Source: Microbulbifer harenosus | GTDB taxonomy: Bacteria; Pseudomonadota; Gammaproteobacteria; Pseudomonadales; Cellvibrionaceae | Direction: 5' to 3' | Assembly: GCF_005771435.1 (NCBI RefSeq) | Contig: NZ_VANI01000011.1 | Location: 124,001 to 188,000 of the forward strand | DNA length: 64,000 nt | Shown: positions 8,652-17,487 of the stretch, one piece after another | How positions within the stretch are numbered: the first letter of the stretch is position 1 | Layout: every line of letters starts with the position of its first letter | Position numbers and translations under genes: made by a program | The notes under the pieces: generated by a model | Told to the model about the DNA's origin: nothing | Database searches by the model: none | Seen by the model: the letters and a program-made list of their open reading frames with translations, nothing else

Positions 8652-8668
8652 TTGACCGTGCGGGTCAA
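8652..8668. promoter_or_regulatory. Inverted repeat upstream of mntA-hepT
   Basis: TTGACC-GTGCG-GGTCAA is a perfect 6-bp inverted repeat with a 5-bp spacer in the promoter region of the toxin-antitoxin pair. It is a plausible operator for autoregulation. Its half-sites resemble those of RutR boxes, but the spacer is one base longer. Confidence 0.4.
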
Positions 8669-8798
8669 GTCGAAAGGTGGTGGTCAAACTCTACCTCTGC
8701 CGTTTATTGTGTGTATTGAGCGGCTTTATCCTGTGGTTACTTGGTACCCGGAGACTACAATTCGTCGATGAAGCACCAATCACGAGGAGCTGCAGTCC

Positions 8799-9044
8799 AT
8801 GGCCATCCCCTCCCGCACTCTGGAAACCGAGTTTCCCGATCTCGCCGACAGTATCCGCCATCTGATTCAGGACAGTATTCAGTTCAAGAATAACCGCGAC
8901 GTTTACCACCGGCTGGATAAGGCTATCCGTGGGCTTGAGGAGCGCGGTGTGGCTACCGATGATGAGCATTTCCGCGAGCTGAAAACCCAGCGTGCGCGCT
9001 TGAAAGACCAGCTATATAGGCAGGCCAAGAATCATCGGCATTAG
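8799..9044 (+). CDS. YdcH family (DUF465) small protein
   Basis: An 81-residue, highly charged helical protein. The FKNNRDVYHRLDKAIRGLEERG stretch is split here as HRLDKAIRGLEERG, with a C-terminal LKTQRARLKDQLY; both match the DUF465/YdcH family of small coiled-coil proteins of unknown function, common in proteobacteria. GAGGAG lies well placed before the ATG. A GC-rich hairpin (GCCCGGC-TT-GCCGGGC, 9082-9097) follows and may act as a weak terminator. Confidence 0.8.
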   Translation: MAIPSRTLETEFPDLADSIRHLIQDSIQFKNNRDVYHRLDKAIRGLEERGVATDDEHFRELKTQRARLKDQLYRQAKNHRH

Positions 9045-9152
9045 TTGGACCGGGATCGACAACACGGGTCTATAAAGTAGAGCCCGGCTTGCCGGGCGGT
9101 TTGCCAGCCTATAACCTGCCAGAGCATTTTTTACCGCACCTGGCGCCTTTTT

Positions 9153-11009
9153 ATGGAAATAATTTTCTCGGACCCGATGGCACTGCTGGTGCTGGTGGGG
9201 ATTGCCTCAATTGCCTGTCAGTACCTTGCCTACAAGCTCAAGCTTCCCGCGATTCTCCCGCTGTTGTTGACCGGCCTCGCCCTCGGGCCTGTTGCCGGGG
9301 TGCTGGACCCGGATGCCCTGTTTGGCGACTTGTTGTTCCCGGTGGTGTCTCTGGCGGTGGCGGTCATCCTGTTTGAGGGGGCGCTGACACTCAAGTTTTC
9401 CGATATTGCCGGGCACGGCAGCATGGTGCGCAATCTTTGCTCGGTCGGTGTTCTTGTGACCTGGATGATCGCCACGCCCGCCGCTCACTATGCGCTGGGG
9501 ATGCCGCTGCATCTGGCGGCGCTGTTCGGGGCGATTGTCACGGTGACTGGGCCTACGGTGATTGTGCCGATGCTGCGCTCGGTGCGCCCGAATGCGCGCA
9601 TTTCCAATATCCTGCGGTGGGAGGGGATCGTGATTGATCCTGTGGGCGCGCTGCTGGCGGTACTGGTTTATGAGTACATCGTCGCGACCCACGGTGCGTT
9701 CGAGCATGCGTTGCTCACTTTCTTGAAGGTGATGATGATCGGCTTCGGGCTCGGTTCACTGATGGGCTATTTTCTGGGGGCGCTGCTCAGGAAAAACTGG
9801 GTACCGCACTACCTGCGCAATACGGCGGTGCTGACCCTGATGCTCGGTGCCTATGCCGCGTCCAACCTGATGACGGAGGAATCGGGCCTGCTCACGGTGA
9901 CGGTGATGGGCATCTGGATGGCGAATATGAAGAACCTGGATGTGGATGACATTCTGGAGTTCAAGGAAACCCTGAGTGTGCTGCTGATTTCCGCACTGTT
10001 TATCCTGCTGGCGGCGCGGCTCGAGTTTTTCACGCTTGCGCAGCTGGGTTGGGGTGCGCTGGTGGTACTGGCGGCGATTATATTTGTGGCGAGGCCTGTG
10101 GGGGTTTTCCTGTCGTCGCCCGGCTCCGGTCTGAGCTGGCGCGAGTTGGCGCTGCTCAGTTGGATTGCACCGCGGGGTATCGTGGCCGCGGCGGTTTCTG
10201 CGCTGTTTGCACTGAAGCTCGATACGCTCGGCCTGCCGAAATCCGAGTTGCTGGTGCCGCTGGTTTTTTTGGTAATTATTTCCACGGTTGTCCTGCAGAG
10301 CCTGACGTCCAAAACGGTAGCGAAGTTGCTTGGGGTGCGCGCGCCGTTCCCCAGCGGATACCTTATTTTTGGCGGCAGCAAGTTTGCGCGCATGTTGGCG
10401 AAAGACCTGCTGGACAAAGGGGTTCCGGTCAGGATTGCGGATACCAACTGGGATGCCATTCGCGAGGCGCGCATGGACAATATCCCCACCTATTACGGCA
10501 ATCCGGCTTCGGAGCACGCGAGCCTGACGATGGATATTTCCACGGTTGGCAAAGTGCTGGTGCTGTCGCCCTACCGGCAGCTCAATCCGCTGGTGACGTT
10601 CCATTTCGAGCATGTGCTGGGTAAGGATTCTGTGCTCGGTTTGCATGAGGGCGTGCAGGAGGAGCGGGCCAGTCATCGGATGTCGGATGAGTACGCGGAA
10701 AAACTCTCGCTGTTTTCCGAGCACGCGACCTATGGACGCCTTGCCAGTCTGGTGGCGAAAGGTGCGGTTATCCGCACCACGCATCTGACAGAAACATTCA
10801 CCCTTGACGATTACAACCACACCTACGGCAACCGCGCCACGCGCCTTTATGCGGTAGACCCGCAGGGGAAGATCCATATCTGTACTACCTCCCATGAGTT
10901 TGCCCCCAAGGCCGACTGGCGGATTGTCAGCCTGATTGTGCCGGAGGCCGAGCTGACGTCGCCCGAAAGCAGTGTGCCGCCGGCATTGAATGAAGCTGCC
11001 ACCGGGTGA
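9153..11009 (+). CDS. Cation:proton antiporter (CPA1/NhaP type) with C-terminal RCK/TrkA-N domain
   Basis: A 618-residue protein. The N-terminal two-thirds has about twelve hydrophobic segments typical of Na+/H+ or K+/H+ exchangers, including PAILPLLLTGLALGP, the FEGALTLKF stretch and the VTVTGPTVIVPML ion-site region. From about residue 400 a soluble domain begins with a Rossmann-like stretch (YLIFGGSKFARMLAKDLLD) resembling TrkA-N/RCK domains that sense nucleotides. It probably regulates cytoplasmic pH or monovalent cations at the inner membrane. The ribosome-binding site before ATG 9153 is weak, so the start is less certain. Confidence 0.85.
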   Translation: MEIIFSDPMALLVLVGIASIACQYLAYKLKLPAILPLLLTGLALGPVAGVLDPDALFGDLLFPVVSLAVAVILFEGALTLKFSDIAGHGSMVRNLCSVGVLVTWMIATPAAHYALGMPLHLAALFGAIVTVTGPTVIVPMLRSVRPNARISNILRWEGIVIDPVGALLAVLVYEYIVATHGAFEHALLTFLKVMMIGFGLGSLMGYFLGALLRKNWVPHYLRNTAVLTLMLGAYAASNLMTEESGLLTVTVMGIWMANMKNLDVDDILEFKETLSVLLISALFILLAARLEFFTLAQLGWGALVVLAAIIFVARPVGVFLSSPGSGLSWRELALLSWIAPRGIVAAAVSALFALKLDTLGLPKSELLVPLVFLVIISTVVLQSLTSKTVAKLLGVRAPFPSGYLIFGGSKFARMLAKDLLDKGVPVRIADTNWDAIREARMDNIPTYYGNPASEHASLTMDISTVGKVLVLSPYRQLNPLVTFHFEHVLGKDSVLGLHEGVQEERASHRMSDEYAEKLSLFSEHATYGRLASLVAKGAVIRTTHLTETFTLDDYNHTYGNRATRLYAVDPQGKIHICTTSHEFAPKADWRIVSLIVPEAELTSPESSVPPALNEAATG

Positions 11010-11061
11010 CCTGTATTTCTGGCAGTGTGTGGAGAGTGATTGGGCTTGGAATGCGCTGCCG

Positions 11062-14000
11062 TTAATGAAAATTTCTGATGCTCTGGATGTCTTCCCACGC
11101 CAGGCAGCGTAATTTCTGCCCCACAAGATGGATCACCGAAAGCTGTTGTTCTCCCGGGCTGGTACTGATCTGCAGACGGCCTTCTACCAATAGAATATTT
11201 CCTCCTTTGATCTCCGCTCTGTAGCGTTTCTGCACCTGCTCCCAGAGCACCACGTTCACTACACCGGTCTCATCCTCAATCGTCAGAAACATGACCCCCG
11301 ATGCGCTGCCGGGCCTCTGCCGGCAGGTGGTGAGGCCGAGGATTTTTACCGGCTGGCCATCCCTGCAGTTGGGCAGGTCGCAGGCCCTGATGAGATTGCG
11401 GTACTGGTGCTGTCTGCGCAGCAGGGCGATGGGGTGTTCATTTAAGGTAAGCCCGGTGCTCTGGTAGTCGCTGTAGGTGTTGTATTCGAGAGTGACCTCT
11501 GCGGGGAGACTGTGCGCTGCCAACTGGTCCAACTGTTGGCTGAGGGTATCCCAGGTGGTGTGCTGACGGTTTTGCGAGAGCCCCTGAAATGCATTGGCGC
11601 TGGCGAGAGCGGTGCGCTGTTCGGGATGCATGGGGACACGTTTGTGAAAGTCTTCCATGCTGGTGAACGGGGATTGTTCACGTGTGCTGGCGATGACTTC
11701 CGCGGTAGTTTCCTGCAGTGCGGGGATGAGACGCATACCCAGGTGCAGGTTTGGGGTGCCTTTTTCGTCATACCGGCGCATGCCGAGACGCATGTTTGGT
11801 GTCCCCTCATCGTTATACCGGCGTATGCCGGTATCCAGAGGGTGGGCCGGGGACTGGGGGCTGGATCCCGGCGTTCGCCGGGATGACGATGGGGGGAGTG
11901 CCGGGGCTGGTGGGGAGAATTCCAGGCTGTGGTGCCAGTGGCTGTGGCGCACATCGATGGGTAACACTTTGACGTGGTGGCGCTGTGCGTCGTACACCAG
12001 TTGTGCGGGGGCGTAGAAGCCCATGGGCTGGCTGTTCAGCAGTCCGCAGTAGAAGGCGGCCGGGTGGTGTTGTTTGATCCACGCGGAGAAGTAGGCGAGC
12101 AGGGCGAAGCTGGCGGAGTGGGATTCCGGGAAGCCGTAGGCTCCGAAACCTTTCATCTGCTCGAACAGCTGTTCCGCCAGTCTGCGGTCGTAGCCGTTGG
12201 CGAGCATGCCGTTGACCAGTTTCTCGCGGAATACCAGCAGGTTGCCATTTTTGCCCCAACTGGCCATGGCCCGGCGCAATTCGTCTGCCTCACCGCCGCT
12301 GAAGCCGGCGGCGATCATGGAGAGCTTGATGACCTGCTCTTGAAAAATCGGCACGCCGAGGGTGCGTTCCAGCACTGGTTTCAGGCTTTCATGGGGATAG
12401 CGCACGGGCTCCAGTTGCTGCTTGCGGCGCAGGTAGGGGTGCACCATCCCCCCCTGGATCGGACCCGGGCGGACAATGGCGATTTCAATCACCAGCTCGT
12501 AAAAGGTCTGCGGCTGCAGGCGTGGCAGCATACTCATTTGTGCGCGGGATTCGATCTGGAATACACCGACGGTGTCGGCGCGGCACATCATGTCATAGGT
12601 TGCTTTGCAGTCTGGGGGGATGTCCTGCAGCGTCATTTTCTGGCCGTACAGGGCCATATAAGTGAGGGACTTGCGCAGAGCGGTGAGCATACCGAGGGCG
12701 AGAATATCCACCTTCATCAGCTTCAGGTCTTCGATATCTTCCTTGTCCCACTGGATGATGGTGCGGTCTTCCATGGCGGCATTTTCCAGTGGTACCAGTT
12801 CGCTGAGCGGCTGCTGGGTGATGACGAAGCCGCCCACATGCTGGGACAGGTGCCGTGGGAATCCGTGAATCTGCTGCAGCAGGACGGGCAGCATTCTGCC
12901 CGCGGTGCCGGCAGGATCGACACCGGCTTTCTGCATCTGTGCGGGGAAGTCGTCCAGTGTGTCCCACCAGGTGCGCTCCGCCTGTAAGCGCTCGATGGTG
13001 GCGGCATTCAGCCCCAAGGCCTTGCCGATATCCCGCAGGGCGCTTTTGAAACGGTAGGTGATTTTGGTGGCGGCGAGGCCGGCGCGCTCGCGACCGTACT
13101 TGCGGTAAATGTACTGGATGACTTCCTCGCGCCGCTCGTGTTCGAAATCCACATCGATATCCGGTGGTTCGTTGCGCTCGCGGGAAATAAAACGCTCGAA
13201 CAGCAGGCCGATTTTGTGTGGGTCGATCTCGGTGATAAACAGGCAGTAACACACCACCGAATTGGCGGCGGAGCCTCGCCCCTGGTAGAGAATGTGCTGG
13301 CTGCGGGCATATTGAATGATGTCGTGAATGGTGAGGAAGTAGTGCTCGTAGCGCAGGTCTGCGATCAGTGCGAGTTCGGTCGCGATCTGTTGCTGGATAT
13401 GGGGGGCGGGGCCGTTGGGCCAGCGTATGTTAATGCCTTTTTCCACCAGTTCGCGCAGATACGCGCTGGCATTTTTTCCGGCGGGAAGTACTTCCGCGGG
13501 GTATTGGTAGCGCAGTTCCGATAGGCTGAAGTTGCAGCGCCTGGCGATGGCGGTGGTGTTGGCGATAGCCTCTCTCGGATACAGGCTGGCGATTTCTTCC
13601 AACGAGTGCAGGTAGCGCTCGGCATTCTGTTCCAGCCGGTAGCCCAGCGCATCCAGCGTACAGTTGTGGTAATTGGCATTGAGCACATCTTGTAGCGGTT
13701 TGCGGCTGCGGCTGTGCATCAGCACGGCATTGGTGGCGACCAGTGGCAGATTCTGAGCGTGAGCAAATTCGACCAGCTGCTGTTGCCGCAGGTTCTGTTG
13801 CGGCTGCAGACGGTTGTTGAGGGCGATGTAGAGTCGCTCATGGAAGTGCGCTTTCAGTGTCTGTGGAATTTCCAACGGCGTGGTGGATGGCAGCCACAGG
13901 CATAGGGTGTGTTTGCTGTGATTGAGTATGTCGTCGAGGCCAGTGTGGTATTGCCCTTTTTCCGCCCGCAGGCGCGAGGTGCTGATCAGCTGGCAGATTT

Positions 14001-14277
14001 CGCTGTAGGCGGCTTTGTCGGGCGCGAGCAGGACCAGTTGCTGACCGCCCTCTGCAAGCCGAAAGAAGCTGCCGCAGATGAGCTTTAGCCGGCTGCCTTC
14101 TGTCTCCAGCTTTTGCAGTTCGGTGTAGGCGCGCACTACGCCGGACATGGAGCACTCATCGGTAATGGCGATTGCCTGGTAACCGAGTGCATGGGCGGTG
14201 GCAATCAGCTCCTGTGGGTGGGAGGCACCCTGGAGGAAGGAGAAGTTGCTTTGACAGAAGAGTTCGGCGTACTGCAT
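11062..14277 (-). CDS. dnaE2: Error-prone DNA polymerase III alpha subunit DnaE2 (ImuC)
   Basis: A 1071-residue C-family polymerase of the SOS mutasome. The N-terminal PHP domain opens FCQSNFSFLQGASHPQEL. The polymerase core carries the PDIDVDFEHERREEV motif and KADEI-like QVIKLSMIAAGFSGGEADE. The C-terminal OB-fold (GVMFLTIEDETGVVNVVLW) completes the family order. It is the third element of the imuA-imuB-dnaE2 cassette but is separated from imuB by a GIY-YIG gene and a 127-bp tandem repeat array. Residues of about 797-837 are encoded by a genomic palindromic repeat inserted in frame, with a local duplication of GTPNxxLGMR. The reading frame stays open, so the protein may be functional. It should be damage-inducible through LexA. 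Confidence 0.95.
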   Translation of the reverse strand: MQYAELFCQSNFSFLQGASHPQELIATAHALGYQAIAITDECSMSGVVRAYTELQKLETEGSRLKLICGSFFRLAEGGQQLVLLAPDKAAYSEICQLISTSRLRAEKGQYHTGLDDILNHSKHTLCLWLPSTTPLEIPQTLKAHFHERLYIALNNRLQPQQNLRQQQLVEFAHAQNLPLVATNAVLMHSRSRKPLQDVLNANYHNCTLDALGYRLEQNAERYLHSLEEIASLYPREAIANTTAIARRCNFSLSELRYQYPAEVLPAGKNASAYLRELVEKGINIRWPNGPAPHIQQQIATELALIADLRYEHYFLTIHDIIQYARSQHILYQGRGSAANSVVCYCLFITEIDPHKIGLLFERFISRERNEPPDIDVDFEHERREEVIQYIYRKYGRERAGLAATKITYRFKSALRDIGKALGLNAATIERLQAERTWWDTLDDFPAQMQKAGVDPAGTAGRMLPVLLQQIHGFPRHLSQHVGGFVITQQPLSELVPLENAAMEDRTIIQWDKEDIEDLKLMKVDILALGMLTALRKSLTYMALYGQKMTLQDIPPDCKATYDMMCRADTVGVFQIESRAQMSMLPRLQPQTFYELVIEIAIVRPGPIQGGMVHPYLRRKQQLEPVRYPHESLKPVLERTLGVPIFQEQVIKLSMIAAGFSGGEADELRRAMASWGKNGNLLVFREKLVNGMLANGYDRRLAEQLFEQMKGFGAYGFPESHSASFALLAYFSAWIKQHHPAAFYCGLLNSQPMGFYAPAQLVYDAQRHHVKVLPIDVRHSHWHHSLEFSPPAPALPPSSSRRTPGSSPQSPAHPLDTGIRRYNDEGTPNMRLGMRRYDEKGTPNLHLGMRLIPALQETTAEVIASTREQSPFTSMEDFHKRVPMHPEQRTALASANAFQGLSQNRQHTTWDTLSQQLDQLAAHSLPAEVTLEYNTYSDYQSTGLTLNEHPIALLRRQHQYRNLIRACDLPNCRDGQPVKILGLTTCRQRPGSASGVMFLTIEDETGVVNVVLWEQVQKRYRAEIKGGNILLVEGRLQISTSPGEQQLSVIHLVGQKLRCLAWEDIQSIRNFH
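11767..11887. repeat. Dispersed palindromic repeat inserted within dnaE2
   Basis: This stretch begins GTCATACCGGCG and ends CCGGGATGAC, the same ends as the intergenic copies at 14.3-14.8 and 19.7 kb. It is read through as about 41 extra residues (SSRRTPGSS ... LDTGIRRYNDEG) in the polymerase. The segment GTATGCCGGTATCCAG ... CTGGATCCCGG marks the element core. Confidence 0.85.
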
Positions 14278-14282
14278 TACCG

Positions 14283-14791
14283 TTGAATATCTGAGTCGTC
14301 ATACTGGCAAGTGTGTGTCATACCGGCGCAAGCCGGTATCCAGTGGCTGGTGCTGTGGCTTCGTTGGCCTCTGCTGCTGGATCCCGGGTCGGGCCCGGGA
14401 TGACGGTGGTCGAGTATTTGAGCCGTCATAGTGGCGGATGTCCGTCATACCGGCGCAGGCCGGTATCCAGTGGTTGGTGCTGTGGCTTCGTTGGCCTCCA
14501 TTGCTGGATCCCGGGTCGAGCCCGGGATGACGGTGGTCGAGTATTTGAGCCGTCATAGTGGCGGATGTCCGTCATACCGGCGCAGGCCGGTATCCAGTGG
14601 TTGGTGTTGTGGCTTCGTTGGCCTCCATTGCTGGATCCCGGGTCGAGCCCGGGATGACGGTGGTCGAGTATTTGAGCCGTCATAGTGGCGGATGTCCGTC
14701 ATACCGGCGCAGGCCGGTATCCAGTGGCTGGTGCTGTGGCTTCGTTGGCCTCCATTGCTGGATCCCGGGTCGGGCCCGGGATGACGGTGGT
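14283..14791. repeat. Tandem array: four copies of a 127-bp palindromic repeat unit
   Basis: The marker GTCATACCGGCGCA occurs at 14317, 14444, 14571 and 14698, an exact 127-bp period. Each unit holds a left hairpin (ACCGGCGCAGGCCGGT) and a right hairpin (CCCGGGTCGAGCCCGGG) whose outer ends GTCAT and ATGAC are inverted. Copies are nearly identical, with a few substitutions (for example CTGGTGCTG versus TTGGTGTTG, GGGCC versus GAGCC), which implies recent expansion. The array lies directly upstream of dnaE2. Frames across it encode the WIPACAGMT-type peptide seen in many genomes with such repeats; they are not genes. Confidence 0.92.
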
Positions 14792-14803
14792 GAGTAGTGC
14801 GCG

Positions 14804-15112
14804 CTAAATAATGTCGTAGTAGATGTCTCTCCAATCCGGGTTTTGGCTCTCTATCAGGTTTAACTTCCAGCTTCGGCGCCAGTTCTTAATGGCCTTTTCT
14901 CTCCGGATAGCTTCTTCCATAGAACTGTGCATCTCAAACCAGACCAGAGTTTTGACTCCATATTTCAGGGTAAATCCCTCTACAAATCCTTCTTTGTGTT
15001 GCCAGATGCGCTGTATCAAATTCGATGTGACACCGGTATAGAGCGTGCCATTACGCTGGCTGGCAAGCAGGTAGACGCAGGGCTGCTTGGCCTGGTTATG
15101 AATAAACCCCAT
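14804..15112 (-). CDS. GIY-YIG nuclease family protein
   Basis: A 102-residue single-domain protein with the GIY-YIG core in divergent form (CVYLLASQRNGTLYTGVTSN), then the conserved Arg (LIQRIWQHK), and EEAIRREKAIKNWRR as in the small UPF0213/YhbQ-like group. These small proteins are probable structure-specific nucleases of unknown role. Its 5' end overlaps the 3' end of imuB by 17 bp, so it could be translated from the SOS transcript. It sits between imuB and the repeats before dnaE2, so it appears to be a later insertion into the mutasome cassette. Confidence 0.85.
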   Translation of the reverse strand: MGFIHNQAKQPCVYLLASQRNGTLYTGVTSNLIQRIWQHKEGFVEGFTLKYGVKTLVWFEMHSSMEEAIRREKAIKNWRRSWKLNLIESQNPDWRDIYYDII

Positions 15113-16601
15113 GCAGAAACCAGTCCTCCGACGTCAGATCCTGAAACACCCAGTACAAGCTCCCCTGGGGGCCGCGGGCGATGTAGTAGTCGCGGGCGTG
15201 GCGGTGGTGTTGCCACCAGTAGCCGTCGATGCGCTCGGGGCCTTGCAGCAGTTGCAGCTCGCCGTCGTAAAACAGGCTGTGATCCCGCTGCTGGATTCGG
15301 TCGGGCCGCGACAGCAGCCAGTTGGGGCGGGGAGCGTTGATCGGATGCAGCTGGTGCCCGCGCGGTTTGCTCTGTAGGTTGAGACTGTCGGCGCTGGCCC
15401 AGGCTTGCTCCGGCAGGTAGCTTTCCTTGAGGGTGACGCCGGAAAGGGCCTGGTGGCCGAGGCGGGCCTTGAGTTTGTCGATCAGCTGGTAACTCTCGTG
15501 CTGGTTGCCGCTCTCCTCAAAAAAATCCTCCCGCAACATCGTTGTTTCCAGTGGGCGCAGCTGTTTGCAGCGCAGTGCCAATGCCTGCACCGGCTCCTTC
15601 AGTTCTACCCGCTCCAGTTGCAGTTTGGTCAGCGCAATCAGCCGTTGGGGATCGAACAGCGGACGCGAAAGTTCCACGTTGACTACCTCGGCCCCGCGGC
15701 TGCCGTAGTCCAGTATCCAGTACAGGGTCGGGCTGTACAGCTGGCGCCGCTGCAGCTGCCGGCAGAGTTCCCGCACCAGGCGGCCGGCGGGGAACAGCAG
15801 CTGTTCGCTATTATCCAGTGGGCTTGGGAAAAAGAGTTCGCTGTGAAATTCTGCGGGCGGCTGGTAGCCGGGCACCGGGTCCGGGCGCGAGCCGTTGAGG
15901 CGGGCGAGGTAGTCGATAAAGTCGCGTCCGAAGCGGTTGCCTACTTCCGAGAGGGGAATGGCGAGCAGTTGGCTGACCCGTTTTATGCCGCAGGCATAGA
16001 GTTTGGCGATGGCCTTGTTGCTACAGTCGAGCAGTTTGCTGGGGGCGAAGCTGATCCACTGCTTCCATTGCTGGGGGCTGGGTGGAGTGCGGGTCTCCGC
16101 CAGCCACTGGCGGTGCTCCGGCAGCTGGCTGAGCAGGTGGGCGGCACTGGGGCTGTGGCCGAGGCCCATCCGGTGGGTGATGCGCATTTTGTGCAGTTCC
16201 TTGCCGAGCTGTTGCAGCAGGGGGGCGAGGCCGCCCTGGGCCTTGAGACTGCCACCGAGTTCCAGGAACAGGCAGGCAGGGCCTTCGCTCAGGGCCTTGC
16301 TGTCGGGATTGCCAATACGGGGTGAGACCACGGGAGTAAAACCGTAGGCCCACTGGGCCAGTTGCTGCAGCAGCTGGGCCTCCCGCTCGGTATCCCGCTC
16401 CAGTAGCTGCAGGCCCGGGCAATAGGCACAGGCGGTGGCGATGCTGAGTCCCGGTTCTATGTTGAGGGCGTGGGCGGCGAGGTTGGCTTCTATGATGAGA
16501 TTGCTCTGGGATACGGCCACGGGTGCCGTGTCACCGGCGCGGTGGGCGCGGGTGAGGGCCTCGAGGGAGAGTTTGGGCAGTTGGATGCAGAGCCAGAGCA
16601 T
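15096..16601 (-). CDS. imuB: ImuB, Y-family polymerase-like mutasome scaffold
   Basis: A 501-residue protein of the Y-family-like ImuB group. It opens MLWLCIQLPKLSLEALTRAH and contains the little-finger-like region and a C-terminal domain ending in the characteristic DYYIARGPQGSLYWVFQD and WFLHGVYS. The N-terminus lacks the metal-binding Asp of active Y-family enzymes, as known for ImuB, which acts as a beta-clamp-binding scaffold joining ImuA and DnaE2 in translesion synthesis. It lies downstream of imuA with a 108-bp gap holding a palindromic repeat, and upstream of the GIY-YIG gene. Confidence 0.93.
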   Translation of the reverse strand: MLWLCIQLPKLSLEALTRAHRAGDTAPVAVSQSNLIIEANLAAHALNIEPGLSIATACAYCPGLQLLERDTEREAQLLQQLAQWAYGFTPVVSPRIGNPDSKALSEGPACLFLELGGSLKAQGGLAPLLQQLGKELHKMRITHRMGLGHSPSAAHLLSQLPEHRQWLAETRTPPSPQQWKQWISFAPSKLLDCSNKAIAKLYACGIKRVSQLLAIPLSEVGNRFGRDFIDYLARLNGSRPDPVPGYQPPAEFHSELFFPSPLDNSEQLLFPAGRLVRELCRQLQRRQLYSPTLYWILDYGSRGAEVVNVELSRPLFDPQRLIALTKLQLERVELKEPVQALALRCKQLRPLETTMLREDFFEESGNQHESYQLIDKLKARLGHQALSGVTLKESYLPEQAWASADSLNLQSKPRGHQLHPINAPRPNWLLSRPDRIQQRDHSLFYDGELQLLQGPERIDGYWWQHHRHARDYYIARGPQGSLYWVFQDLTSEDWFLHGVYS

Positions 16602-16623
16602 TGTCGATTCCTGATTCGCACTT

Positions 16624-16691
16624 GTAGGAGCCTGCTTCAGGCGAAGGGCTACTGCGTACTTCTCTTGTTCGCCTGCAAGGCAGGCTCCTAC
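16624..16691. repeat. REP-like double palindrome between imuA and imuB
   Basis: The outer arms GTAGGAGCCTGC (16624-16635) and GCAGGCTCCTAC (16680-16691) are perfectly complementary. Inner arms CAGGCGAA and TTCGCCTG (16638-16645, 16668-16675) pair as well. It could form a long hairpin inside the imuAB transcript and affect downstream expression. A related shorter palindrome is at 19443-19496. Confidence 0.85.
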
Positions 16692-16709
16692 GGGTGGTTG
16701 GTGGTTCTG

Positions 16710-17426
16710 TCAGTGCAACGGTTGGTCCCGGCGGGTCAGATCCGGGTTGCGGGCCAGGTGCAGGCGCTGGCCGGATTTGCCATTCAGTTGCTTCAGCAGC
16801 TGCAGGGCCAGCTGTTTGCCGTCGCTGTGCAATTGCAGGCGCAGAGCGGCGGGTGAGGGTGTGCTGGCGCTGGAGCCGGGGCGGAAGTGGAAGTGCAGGC
16901 CGCCCCCCTCTCGGGCGGCGAGCTGCAGGCGGCGCAGATCTTTGTCGGCTAACGTCTCCCGGCCCTGCCAGCTGACCAGCGCACCACAGGCACCGGACTG
17001 CAGGGCCTGTTCTGCCGCCCACAGCTGATCCCGCTGCCCCCGGGGGTGAAGCAGCAGCAGTTTTTCCAACTGTACCCCGGCCTGTGCCAGTGCCGGCGCA
17101 TAGGGGATGTGGGGTGGGTTGAGCAGGATCACCAGGCGGTTCTGCCGGGTCATTTCCGCCAACGCTGGCAGGATCAGGCTGACCTCGCCGATACCGGCCT
17201 TGTCGACCAGCAGCTCGGTACTGGCGCCGCGGGGCCATCCGTGGCTGGCGAGCAGTGCGTCGAGACCGCGGTAGCCGGTGCTGATACCGGTGCGGGGTTG
17301 GCGCTGGCGGCTGGCCAGCTGCCAGATATCCGGCCGGGTCAGCAGCTGTTGCAACGGTTGTGCTGGGTGAGCGGCGGTCTGCTCACTTAACGGCTTGTTT
17401 TGCATGAAGTTTTCGGCGTTGTTCAC
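16710..17426 (-). CDS. imuA: ImuA, RecA/SulA-like SOS mutagenesis protein
   Basis: A 238-residue protein of the ImuA (SulA/RecA-like) family. It opens with leader-like QNKPLSEQ, then TGYRGLDALLASHGWPRGAS, which is the RecA-like entry into a degenerate P-loop region, followed by GEVSLILPALAEMTRQNRLVILLNPPHIPYAPAL. ImuA works with ImuB and DnaE2 in damage-induced mutagenesis. It is the first gene of the leftward cassette, and a consensus LexA box lies 62 bp upstream of its start. Confidence 0.92.
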   Translation of the reverse strand: MNNAENFMQNKPLSEQTAAHPAQPLQQLLTRPDIWQLASRQRQPRTGISTGYRGLDALLASHGWPRGASTELLVDKAGIGEVSLILPALAEMTRQNRLVILLNPPHIPYAPALAQAGVQLEKLLLLHPRGQRDQLWAAEQALQSGACGALVSWQGRETLADKDLRRLQLAAREGGGLHFHFRPGSSASTPSPAALRLQLHSDGKQLALQLLKQLNGKSGQRLHLARNPDLTRRDQPLH

Positions 17427-17487
17427 GATCGGCTCGCTCCGCGCTGGCTGTTCAATCCTGGGTTACTGGTTGTCCATACAGTGAATA

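Noticed and set aside
9756-11126. Long minus-strand frame opposite the antiporter gene
   Set aside because: It is antisense to a clearly recognisable membrane transporter, is rich in Arg, His and Gln, and matches no family.
11974-12987. Plus-strand frame opposite dnaE2
   Set aside because: The minus strand encodes conserved polymerase motifs throughout this interval; the opposite frame has no recognisable domain.
14283-14791. CRISPR array
   Set aside because: The whole 127-bp unit repeats, with no variable spacers and no cas genes nearby.
14283-14834. Small proteins with WIPACAGMT or YRRRPVSSGW-type repeats in the 127-bp array
   Set aside because: They arise from translation of the palindromic repeat in several frames and have no ribosome-binding sites.
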